Source of the DNA: Paenibacillus pasadenensis DSM 19293
GTDB taxonomy: Bacteria; Bacillota; Bacilli; Paenibacillales; Paenibacillaceae
Reading direction: 5' to 3'
Assembly: GCF_000422485.1 (NCBI RefSeq)
Contig: NZ_KE383863.1
Coordinates: forward strand, 1 to 32,689
DNA length: 32,689 bases
The position numbers and the translations under genes were made by a program. How positions within the stretch are numbered: the stretch's first letter is position 1; every line of letters begins with the position of its first letter. Under the pieces are notes generated by a model, which was not told the DNA's origin, searched no databases, and saw only the letters and a program-made list of their open reading frames with translations. Below, in pieces: positions 1 to 7,335 of this stretch.

Positions 1-60
1 CAACCGCCTCTCTTTTCCGACAGCCCCTTATCCATAGATTCGAAAGGAGCCTATCTATCA

Positions 61-1089
61 ATGAAAGCCATCCGCATCCACGCCATGCGCCGAACGAGCC
101 TGACGGCGCTCGCCGTCATCGCCGCCGCGGCGCTGCTCGCCTCCTGCGGCAAGAACGAGCCGGCCGAGCCGGCGGAAGCCGCGGCCGGAGCCGGCGGCAA
201 AGAAATCGTCGAGTTCAAGTACCCCGACAACCCCGGCTTCGACCTCGTCTATCTGGCAGACGAGCTCGGCTACTTCGACGGCACGTCCACCCGGCCGAAA
301 TATGTCGGCAAGATCGCCGCGCCGCAGATCATCCCGCTCGTCGGCACCGGAGACATCGACTTCGGCTCGCGGATGGTGCCTCTCGTCATCTCGGCGATCG
401 CCAGCGGCGCCGACATCAAGGTCGTCTCCGCCGGCGGCAAGACGCTGGAGGACGCTCCGCACATGAAGTATTTCGCCCGGGCGGACTCCGGCATCAAGAC
501 GGCCAAGGACCTCGAGGGCAAGACGATCGGCATCAACAGCTTCGGCGCCTGCGCCGAGTTCGTGTCCAAGAAATACTTCAAGGAGCAGGGCGTCGACGTG
601 AGCAAGATCAAGTTCCTCGTCGTGCCGGACGACAAGCAGGAGCAGACGCTGGAGCAGGGCGGCATCGACCTGGCGATCATCCACGCGCCGTTCTCCGGCC
701 GCGCCGGCAAGAACGAGAAGTTCACGCAGCTGTGGAGCGACTACGACCTCGACGGCGGCCTCGGCGGCATGGCGCCGTACAGCGCCAACGGCGAGTTCGC
801 CCGCAAGCATCCGGAGGCGGTCCGCGACTTCGTCGCGACGATCGCCAAGACGGCCAACTGGGTGAACGACCATCCGGAGGAGGCGAAGGCGATCATCGCG
901 AAGCGGCTGAACATGAACGTGGAGTACATCGACCGCTTCGCCTACGTCGAGGACCTGGTCGTCACCGAGCCGCCGATCCAGTACTATATCGATATTCTCG
1001 AAGAGAACGGCAAGATCGACAAGGGCAAGGTGAAGGTGAAGGACGTCTATACGAACGAATTCAACCCGAACGCGTCCGGCTCGGCCTAG
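61..1089 (+). CDS. ABC transporter substrate-binding lipoprotein (NMT1/SsuA/TauA-like)
   Basis: This 342-residue protein probably captures a small substrate outside the membrane (sulfonate, nitrate, taurine or pyrimidine-precursor type; not resolvable here) and delivers it to the permease at 1213. A basic start, a hydrophobic stretch and the lipobox L-A-S-C with Cys29 mark a lipoprotein. The mature part, about residues 45-330, has the NMT1/SsuA pattern, including a 'DLEGKTIGINS' segment. AAAGGAG at 43-49 lies 11 nt before the ATG; an in-frame ATG at 85 is possible but has no better site. The ABC ATPase normally encoded in such operons is not seen and may lie left of base 1. Family assignment is firm, substrate unknown. 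Confidence 0.88.
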   Translation: MKAIRIHAMRRTSLTALAVIAAAALLASCGKNEPAEPAEAAAGAGGKEIVEFKYPDNPGFDLVYLADELGYFDGTSTRPKYVGKIAAPQIIPLVGTGDIDFGSRMVPLVISAIASGADIKVVSAGGKTLEDAPHMKYFARADSGIKTAKDLEGKTIGINSFGACAEFVSKKYFKEQGVDVSKIKFLVVPDDKQEQTLEQGGIDLAIIHAPFSGRAGKNEKFTQLWSDYDLDGGLGGMAPYSANGEFARKHPEAVRDFVATIAKTANWVNDHPEEAKAIIAKRLNMNVEYIDRFAYVEDLVVTEPPIQYYIDILEENGKIDKGKVKVKDVYTNEFNPNASGSA

Positions 1090-1123
1090 CGGCATAACGT
1101 CAGAACGGACTAGCGTCGCACCG

Positions 1124-1171
1124 CCATAACGCCATAACGTCATAACGCCATAACGCCATAACGTCATAACG
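1124..1171. repeat. Six tandem 8-bp units, YCATAACG
   Basis: Six exact-length 8-bp units run without a gap in the space between the binding-protein and permease genes. The first base follows the order C,C,T,C,C,T, so there is also a 24-bp higher-order period repeated twice. A degenerate copy (CATAACGT) sits just upstream near 1093. The array ends about 25 nt before the permease ribosome binding site, so copy-number slippage would change only the operon's untranslated spacing. Confidence 0.9.
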
Positions 1172-1212
1172 CATAGCGGCCAAGCGGTCTGCCCGAAAAG
1201 GAGAAGATGCTC

Positions 1213-2001
1213 ATGGCTCGACCCTCGTCCGCCTTCTCGGCGGGACGAATCGTAGAACGGAGCGCGGCGATCGTCGCGTTCCTCGTACTCTGGGAGCTGC
1301 TGCCCCGGCTCGGCGTCATCAGCGAGGCTTACCTCAGCCCGTTTTCCGTCGTGGCGGCCACCGTCTGGGAGCTGCTGAGCAGCGGAGCGGCATGGGAGCA
1401 TGTGTCGGCCAGCCTGAGCCGCTCGCTGTCGGGCCTGCTGCTGGCGGCCGCGGGAGGCATTGCGCTCGGCCTGCTGATCGGCTGGTTCCGCCGCGTCGAG
1501 GCGCTGCTCGATCCGCTGCTGCAGCTGTTCCGGCAAATATCGGCGTTCGCCCTGCTGCCCGTATTCATCCTCTTCCTCGGCATCGGGGAAGCGTCCAAGA
1601 CGGCGATCATCCTCTGGGCGTCGTTCTGGCCGATCCTGCTGAACACGGTGGGCGGGGTGCGCTCCGCCGACAAGCTGCTGATCGACTCGGCCCGCTCGAT
1701 GGGCGCGTCGCAGGCATACTTGTTCTTCCGGGTCATCCTGCCGTCGGCGGCTCCGAGCATCTTCACCGGCATCCGGCTCGGCGGAGCGAACTGCATCACG
1801 GCGCTCGTCGCCGCCGAGATGATCGGGGCTTCGGCGGGACTCGGCTTCTACACGCTCAACTCGCAGGAGATTTTCCAGATCCCCGACATGTATGCCGGCA
1901 TCCTGCTGCTCGCGGCGATGGGCCTGCTGCTCAATTACGTTCTGGCTTGGGTGGAAAGGCGGTTCACGCGCTGGCGGAGAGGTCTGGCCGCTCATGGCTG
2001 A
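1213..2001 (+). CDS. ABC transporter permease (SsuC/TauC/NrtB-like)
   Basis: This integral membrane subunit forms the import channel. The protein has about six hydrophobic helices and the cytoplasmic EAA-type coupling loop near residues 156-190 (sequence 'SARSMGASQAYLFFRVILP'), which contacts the ATPase. AAAAGGAG at 1196-1203 is 9 nt from the ATG at 1213 but only 3 nt from an in-frame ATG at 1207, so 1213 is the better start, giving 262 residues. It follows the lipoprotein gene by about 120 nt and overlaps the next gene by 8 nt, so all three are likely co-transcribed. Its length is normal for the BPD_transp_1 family. No ATPase gene follows it in the window. Confidence 0.88.
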   Translation: MARPSSAFSAGRIVERSAAIVAFLVLWELLPRLGVISEAYLSPFSVVAATVWELLSSGAAWEHVSASLSRSLSGLLLAAAGGIALGLLIGWFRRVEALLDPLLQLFRQISAFALLPVFILFLGIGEASKTAIILWASFWPILLNTVGGVRSADKLLIDSARSMGASQAYLFFRVILPSAAPSIFTGIRLGGANCITALVAAEMIGASAGLGFYTLNSQEIFQIPDMYAGILLLAAMGLLLNYVLAWVERRFTRWRRGLAAHG

Positions 2002-3250
2002 GGAAGGCCGGCCCGACCGGCAGCGCTGGAGCGATCCGCTGGCATCGGCTTCGCTGCCGGCCGGACCGTCTGCGCGGCAGGACGGAGGCGGCGCCTCGGA
2101 CCGCGCAGCGGCGGAGGCTGCCGGCGGCGCCTCGCAGCTTGCGGCGGCGGAGGAGAGCGGCGGACGCCGGCGCGGCGCTCGGCTGCGGTCCGGCGAGCGG
2201 CCCGGCGGCCAGACTGGACCGGCATCGCCTTGGCGGCTGGCCGCGCTGGTCGCCGCGAGCATCGCGCTGCTGGCGCTCGCAGGCTTCGGCAGGCTGCCCG
2301 GCCTCGCCGGCGGAAGCGCGGGCGGCCTCGGCAGCAGCTCCGGCAGCGGAGAACCCGCATGGGCGGATCGCAGCCTCGACCCGAAGCGGCTGACGATCGG
2401 CTACGTCAAAGACAGCCCGCGCGTGCTGCTGCGCGAGGACGAGGCGCTGCGGCAGGCTGCCGCGGCTGCGGGCGTCAAGCTCGCCTGGCGCGAGTACGCG
2501 GACAGCTCCGCGCTCGTGCAGGCCGTGCAGAGCGGCGAGGCCGACTTCGGCGAAGCGGACGATGCGGCGCTGGCGAGCCTGCATGAAGCCGGCGACGGGC
2601 TGCGGGCGCTGGCGGCGGAGCCGTCCAACCCGCAGGCCTATGCGATCGTCGCCCGCGAGGGAAGCGAGCCAGGCGACGTCGCCTGGCTGCGCGGGCGGAC
2701 GATCGGCTACGTGCCGCGCAGCAACAGCCACGCGCTGCTGCTGCAGGCGCTGCGCCAAGCCGGCTTGTCCGAGGCGGAGGTCGAGCTGCGGCCGCTGTCG
2801 CCGGCGGAGCTGATCCGCTCTTTTCGCAAAGGAAGCCTCGACGCATGGGCGGCGCAGGAGCCGGAGCTGACGCGGCTGGAGTCGCTGGACGACCGCGTGC
2901 TCGCGGACGGACAGGCGATCGCAGGCGCCGTCGGCCTGCGCGAGCTGCTGCTGACGACGGCCGAGAACGAGGCGAGCCGCGGCGAGCTGCTGGAGGCGGT
3001 CGTCTGGGCGTACGGCATGCAGGACGAGTACCTGCTGCGCGACTATCATGACGCGGCGGAGCGGCTCAGCGAGCAGACGGACGTCACGCATCTGCAGTGG
3101 CTGCGCCTGTTCGAGCGCAAAAGCTTCGGCACCGCTCCGCTGCTGCCCGGCATCCAGGCGGAGGAGCAGCGGCTCGCCGACGCGCTGGCCGAGCTCGGCC
3201 TCCGCGCGAGCCCGATCGACATGACGGAGCTGCTGCGAGCTCCGGAATAA
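1994..3250 (+). CDS. Membrane-anchored SsuA/NMT1-like substrate-binding protein with long disordered N-terminus
   Basis: The ATG at 1994 lies inside the permease stop region (ATGGCTGA, 8-nt overlap), giving 418 residues by translational coupling. Residues 1-79 are Ser/Gly/Ala/Arg-rich and look disordered. Residues 80-98 form one hydrophobic helix, followed by a Gly/Ser linker. From about 131 ('KRLTIGYVKDSPRVLL') the protein reads as a type 2 periplasmic-binding domain of the aliphatic-sulfonate kind. There is no lipobox, so it appears tethered by a signal-anchor helix with the charged tail inside. The position after the permease is where the ATPase would be expected. It is probably a second ligand-binding subunit of the same transporter; its ligand is unknown. 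Confidence 0.75.
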   Translation: MAEEGRPDRQRWSDPLASASLPAGPSARQDGGGASDRAAAEAAGGASQLAAAEESGGRRRGARLRSGERPGGQTGPASPWRLAALVAASIALLALAGFGRLPGLAGGSAGGLGSSSGSGEPAWADRSLDPKRLTIGYVKDSPRVLLREDEALRQAAAAAGVKLAWREYADSSALVQAVQSGEADFGEADDAALASLHEAGDGLRALAAEPSNPQAYAIVAREGSEPGDVAWLRGRTIGYVPRSNSHALLLQALRQAGLSEAEVELRPLSPAELIRSFRKGSLDAWAAQEPELTRLESLDDRVLADGQAIAGAVGLRELLLTTAENEASRGELLEAVVWAYGMQDEYLLRDYHDAAERLSEQTDVTHLQWLRLFERKSFGTAPLLPGIQAEEQRLADALAELGLRASPIDMTELLRAPE

Positions 3251-3271
3251 GATTCCCCATGCTTAATATTG

Positions 3272-3323
3272 AAAGAAGCGTTCCGATCGGCTCGAAAGTG
3301 CCGGGCGGAACGCTTCTTTATTT
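3272..3323 (+). terminator. Intrinsic terminator of the ABC operon
   Basis: A perfect 14-bp stem (AAAGAAGCGTTCCG at 3272-3285 with CGGAACGCTTCTTT at 3306-3319) encloses a 20-nt loop and runs into TTTATTT. It starts 21 nt after the stop codon. Confidence 0.88.
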
Positions 3324-3448
3324 CATGAGCTTCACTCTCGCAGCGCCGGCATCATGTCGAGGCATGCAAGCCTGACAGCGGGATTGCATAGACGCTCTAG
3401 CGATACGGAGAAGCCTTATTTTGTCGAATCGGAGGTTTTTGGCAATCT

Positions 3449-3579
3449 AATGATACTGGCGAGCGCTATTCAGTCGTTTCGGCATGGCAAAAGCTATTTT
3501 TTGGAGCAATAAGCTCGCTGAGTATCGTTACGTTTTTAACGAGCCTCTTTTGAAGGAAATAACGTCTGTGAGTATCGTT
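3449..3579. repeat. Three copies of a 22-bp AGTATC-type intergenic motif, one inverted
   Basis: Copies on the plus strand are at 3508-3529 (AATAAGCTCGCTGAGTATCG, then TT) and 3558-3579 (AATAACGTCTGTGAGTATCG, then TT), exactly 50 bp apart. An inverted copy occupies 3449-3470 and reads AATAGCGCTCGCCAGTATCA, then TT, on the minus strand. The two direct copies are also similar for about 15 bases upstream. They lie in a gap of nearly 600 bases (3324-3912) with no credible gene; the small frames there have no ribosome binding site or recognisable product. Confidence 0.75.
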
Positions 3580-3661
3580 GGAGATGCGGGTGGAGGGGGC
3601 CGACGGGAGGGCGCTGCTGGGGCGGGCTGCTCTAGAAATCGGGCTATGGTCGATTCCGCGC

Positions 3662-3820
3662 GATGCAGGCGTGCCGCCTTGATGCAGGCGTCCGCCTTAA
3701 TCGGGCGTGCGGCGCGATGCAGGCGTGTCGCCTTAATCTGGCATGCCGACTTGATCTGGCGTGCCGCAAGGATGCAGGCATGCCGCTCGACGCTGGCGTC
3801 CCCTGGACGCAGGGCGTCGC
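3662..3820. repeat. Degenerate tandem array of 17-19-bp units (GATGCAGGCGTGCCGCCTT type)
   Basis: About nine imperfect copies follow one another. Each has a GATGCAGGCGT- or GATCTGGCGT-like head and a GCCGCCTT-like tail, and unit length varies between 17 and 19 bases. The variation in unit length breaks any constant reading frame, which argues against a coding repeat. Together with the 22-bp motifs it fills the gap before the antiporter. Confidence 0.7.
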
Positions 3821-3912
3821 GTCCCGGTTAGGCTCAGCCTGCTTTCTTATGGTAAAGTAATAAGATACTGCCTCATAAGGCTGTCCATTCGCTGAAGGAG
3901 CTTGATGGAATC

Positions 3913-5917
3913 ATGGAGATTTTTCTGCTGACGATGGCGCTGCTGGTCATGATCGGAGCCTCGAACGTCATCCAGCGCCTCATCCCGTTCGTTCCGGTGC
4001 CGATCATCCAGATCGGGCTCGGCATCGCGGCGGCGTACATGCCCGTTCGTGCATCATGTGCCGTTCGAGCCGGAGCTGTTTTTCGTGCTGTTCATCGCGC
4101 CGCTGCTGTTCAATGACGGCAAGATCACCCCGCGCGAGGAGCTGTGGCGGCTGCGCTCGCCGATCCTGCTGCTGGCGCTGGGCCTCGTCTTCGCGACCGT
4201 GCTGCTCGTCGGGCCGTTCATCCACTGGCTGATCCCGGCCATTCCGCTGTCGGCCGCGTTCGCGCTCGCCGCGATCCTGTCGCCGACCGACGCGGTCGCG
4301 GTCGGCTCGATCTCCGGCCGGGCCAAGCTGCCCGGCGGCATCCTGCGCCTGCTCGAGGGCGAGGCGCTCATGAACGACGCCTCCGGCCTCGTCGCGTTCA
4401 ACTTTGCGATCGCGGCGACGGTGACGGGGTATTTCTCGATCACGCATGCGGCCGGCAGCTTCATCGTCATCGCGCTCGGCGGACTCGCCGTCGGCGCGGC
4501 GCTCGGCTTCGCCGCCGTCTGGCTGCGGGTGTGGCTGCGGCGCTGGGGGATGGAGGACATCACCGTCCACATGCTGATCCTCATCCTGACGCCGTTCCTC
4601 ATCTTCCTTGCCGCCGAGCATCTGCATGTGTCGGGCATCCTCGCCGTCGTCGCGGCGGGCGTCGTGCATGCCGTCGAGCGCGACCGGATGGGACCGTCGA
4701 CGATCCGCCTCAACGTCGTGTCCGACAGCACCTGGTCGGTCATCCTGTTCTGCCTGAACGGCCTCGTGTTCATGCTGCTCGGCTTCGAGATTCCGGCCGT
4801 CATTACGAAAATATGGGAGGATCCGAATTACCACAATGGCCAGGTCATCGGCTATATCTTCGCGATTACGGCGCTGCTGCTGGCGCTGCGCTTCGTCTGG
4901 GTATGGGCGAGCGACCGCCGCTGGAAGCCGGCGCTGCTGACGGCGCTGTCCGGCGTGCGGGGAGCCGTGACGCTGGCGGGCGCGTTCTCGATCCCGCTGC
5001 TGCTCGGCGACGGCTCGCCGTTCCCGGAGCGCAGCCTCATCCTGTTCATCTGCGCCGGCGTCATCCTGCTGACGCTCGTCATCGCGAGCGTCTTCCTGCC
5101 GCTGCTCACCCGCGAGCCGGGGGCGGCGCCGAAGGTCGGCGCGGAGGCCGCCGCCAAGGAAGCGGAGCGGCGGGCGCGCATCAAGGTACTGGAAGCCGGC
5201 CTGAGCACGGTGCAGGCCGAGATGCGCGAGGACAACCAGGCGGCGGCGCTTGCGATCAAGGCCGATTACGCCCAGCGGCTGCAGGAGCTGCGCATCGGCC
5301 TGGCGGCCGACACGGAGTCCCGCTCGGCGGTCGTGCCGCTGCGGCTGGAAGCGCTGGAGGCCGAGCGCCGGCTCGCCCGCGAATGGCTGGCCGACGGGCG
5401 CATCACGCCGCAGCTGGAGGAGGCGTTCCAGTCGTCGCTGAACCGCGTCGAGCTGGCGCTGACGAACCGCTTCAAGCTGCTGGCGGCGCTGCTGTACGGC
5501 TTGTTCATCCGGCTGTTCACCAAGCGCGGCCGCCTGCGCAAGGCGCGTCTGAAGGCCGAGCGGGTGAAGGAAGAGTACAAGGATCTCAAGCAGGCGGCCA
5601 TCGGCGCCTCGATCGAGCGCCTGCGCGAGCTTGAGGGCGAGTACAGCCCGGACCTCATCCAGGCGATGCTGGGCCATTATCGCGAGATGGCGCTGCGCCT
5701 GCGCGGAGACCGGTTCGGGCGGGGCGAGACGGGCACTGCCGCCGAGCGCCGCGAGCTGGAGCAGAAGGCGGTGCAGGCCGAGCGCAACGAGATCCAGCGG
5801 CTGTTCGAGGAAGGCGGCATCGACCGCAAGCTCGCGGCCAAGCTGCGCGTGTACGTCAATTATCGCGAGGCGAGCCTGCACGAGAACGAGCAGCTCGGCA
5901 CGCACGCGGCCCACTGA
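3913..5917 (+). pseudogene. Na+/H+ antiporter, CPA1 family (NhaK/YvgP-like), interrupted by a one-base frameshift
   Basis: The intact protein would exchange external protons for internal Na+ or K+. AAGGAG at 3895-3900 precedes ATG 3913, and residues 1-44 (…IPFVPVPIIQIGLGIAA…) match the first helices of this family. After Pro44 (4042-4044) the frame runs to an early stop at 4114-4116. The rest of the protein continues in the +1 frame from 4046 ('VHHVPFEPELFFVLFIAPLL…') to 5917. Skipping one base at 4045-4048 restores about 667 residues, close to the family's usual 670, with roughly twelve helices, the 'SPTDAVAV' ion-site segment and a ~200-residue cytoplasmic helical tail. The downstream frame alone (GTG 4049, 622 residues) has no ribosome binding site. 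It could be a real mutation or a sequencing error. Confidence 0.8.
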
Positions 5918-5941
5918 CGCCCGCCGCCGCATCCGTTCCTT

Positions 5942-5982
5942 GCAGTCCCGTCTTCGGCCAAGGCCGAGGCGGGGCTGCTTTT
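5942..5982 (+). terminator. Intrinsic terminator after the antiporter
   Basis: A GC-rich stem (GCAGTCCCGTCTTCGGCC at 5942-5959 with GGCCGAGGCGGGGCTGC at 5962-5978) has G-U pairs and one bulge, a two-base loop and a short TTTT tail. Confidence 0.75.
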
Positions 5983-6021
5983 GCTTGGACATCCGCAGGG
6001 AAGCGGCTCTCGCGAAGAGCA

Positions 6022-6030
6022 TGCTATAAT
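6022..6030 (+). promoter_or_regulatory. Extended -10 promoter of the winged-helix regulator gene
   Basis: TGC followed by TATAAT (6025-6030) is a perfect sigma-A -10 with the TGn extension, 31 nt before the start codon. No good -35 is visible at 17 nt, as is usual for extended -10 promoters. Confidence 0.65.
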
Positions 6031-6060
6031 GGCGCCAGGATCTTGAAAAGGAGCATCGTC

Positions 6061-7221
6061 ATGAGACTGGAATTCAGCGAGAACGGATATGCCGTGTCGA
6101 CGGAAGGGGTGTCGATCGAGCTCCTGCCGAAGGAATATGCCCTGCTTCAATTCCTTAGCCGCAACCAGGGGCAGGCCTTCAGCCGCGAGCAGCTCCTCGA
6201 CCGCGTATGGCCGCGCGAGTATCCGGTCGAACGGACGGTTGACGACCACATCTACCGGCTGCGCAAAAAGCTGGCTCCGCTCGACGGAGTCGAAATCCGC
6301 ACCGTGCGGGGCTTCGGCTATGTCCTGACCATCGGCGGCGGCGTCGGCGGCGATCCGGGCAAGCCCTCCGCGCAGGATGGAGAGCTGCAGGAGCAGATGC
6401 GGGAGATCTTCGTCAAATACCATCGCTACGGCCAGGGCAAGTCGATGCTGGCGCTGGCCCGCCAGCAGGATGTGCTCGGGTTCGAGCTGGACCCGTTCTA
6501 TGCCGTCTACACCCGCTTCGTGCAAGGCGACGTGCAATGGCTGCTGGACGGCGGCGGCCTGAAGCCGCCGGAGCGGCTGTACTGGCTGCTGCTGTTTTTC
6601 CTGTTCGCCGGGAAGCCCGAGGAGAGCCTCGCCTACTGCGAGCGGGCGCTCGCTGACGGACGGCTGCCGGAGAGCCAGCATCGCGAGGTGGAGCTGCTCA
6701 ACATTCTGGATCTGTATGCGGCGTCGGGCCGGCCGGAGGCCGCGCTGGAGCGGCTCCGGCACACCCGGGAGCGGATCGCCCGCGATCCCGGCTTCAAGAG
6801 CTTCGAGACGCCGGCGGCCGTCTCCGAGCTGTACGCCCGGCTCTACATGGAGACGGACGATGAGCGGCTTCAGGCTCTGGAAGCCCGCATCGAAAGGCTG
6901 CTGGCCGAACAGCCTTTCCTGAGGGAGATCGGCAGCTTCCAGATCGTCAGCGGGCTGAGGCGCCTGCGCGCCGGCGACCGCAAGGCGGGGGAAGCGAGGA
7001 TCGACGAGGGGCTCGGCGTCCTGGACATCTCCGGCTTCGTGCCGATCAAGCTGTTCGGGCTGTTCCGCATCGTGCAGCTCTGCCGGCAGATGCCTGTCCC
7101 CGGCGCGGAGGCTGCCGTCCGCCGGTACGAGCGGCAGTTCGCGGAGGAGTCCGCCCGCTGCGGCCTGCCCGGCCTGCTGAGCCGGATCGGACGGGAGCTC
7201 GAGGCCGGACTGCAGGGCTGA
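6061..7221 (+). CDS. OmpR/PhoB-type winged-helix transcriptional regulator with helical C-terminal domain
   Basis: This 386-residue protein is a probable DNA-binding regulator of the following exporter gene. Residues 1-90 form a PhoB-like winged helix: 'LLPKEYALLQFLSRNQGQAF', then the recognition helix around 'ERTVDDHIYRLRKKL', then 'VRGFGYVL' in the wing. There is no receiver domain with a phospho-aspartate. The remaining ~280 residues are helix-rich and suggest TPR-like repeats ('AGKPEESLAYCERAL', 'ASGRPEAALERL'), perhaps a sensing or protein-binding module; they do not clearly match the BTAD of SARP proteins. AAAAGGAG at 6046-6053 supports ATG 6061 over the upstream TTG 6043. The function of the C-terminal part is unknown. 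Confidence 0.8.
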   Translation: MRLEFSENGYAVSTEGVSIELLPKEYALLQFLSRNQGQAFSREQLLDRVWPREYPVERTVDDHIYRLRKKLAPLDGVEIRTVRGFGYVLTIGGGVGGDPGKPSAQDGELQEQMREIFVKYHRYGQGKSMLALARQQDVLGFELDPFYAVYTRFVQGDVQWLLDGGGLKPPERLYWLLLFFLFAGKPEESLAYCERALADGRLPESQHREVELLNILDLYAASGRPEAALERLRHTRERIARDPGFKSFETPAAVSELYARLYMETDDERLQALEARIERLLAEQPFLREIGSFQIVSGLRRLRAGDRKAGEARIDEGLGVLDISGFVPIKLFGLFRIVQLCRQMPVPGAEAAVRRYERQFAEESARCGLPGLLSRIGRELEAGLQG

Positions 7222-7256
7222 TTTCAGCGTCGCGCCCCGGACGGATTTTTTGGCGC

Positions 7257-7292
7257 TCCTCTGATGATCCTCTGACATTCCGCCGCTAAAGT
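7257..7292 (+). promoter_or_regulatory. Candidate PhoB-box-like operator and promoter of the MFS gene
   Basis: TCCTCTGA occurs at 7257-7264 and again at 7268-7275, an exact 8-bp direct repeat with an 11-bp period. It ends 11 nt before a -10-like TAAAGT (7287-7292), and there is no ordinary -35. PhoB/OmpR winged helices bind 11-bp-period direct repeats that replace the -35, and such a regulator is encoded just upstream. Its binding here is inference. Confidence 0.5.
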
Positions 7293-7335
7293 GGATCTCA
7301 ACCAACGGCTTCCCGCCGGACAGGAGAGATCCGCC

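Noticed and set aside
3484-3860. Small open frames in the gap before the antiporter
   Set aside because: They are made of the repeat arrays, have no ribosome binding site and no recognisable product; unit-length variation disrupts any repeating frame.
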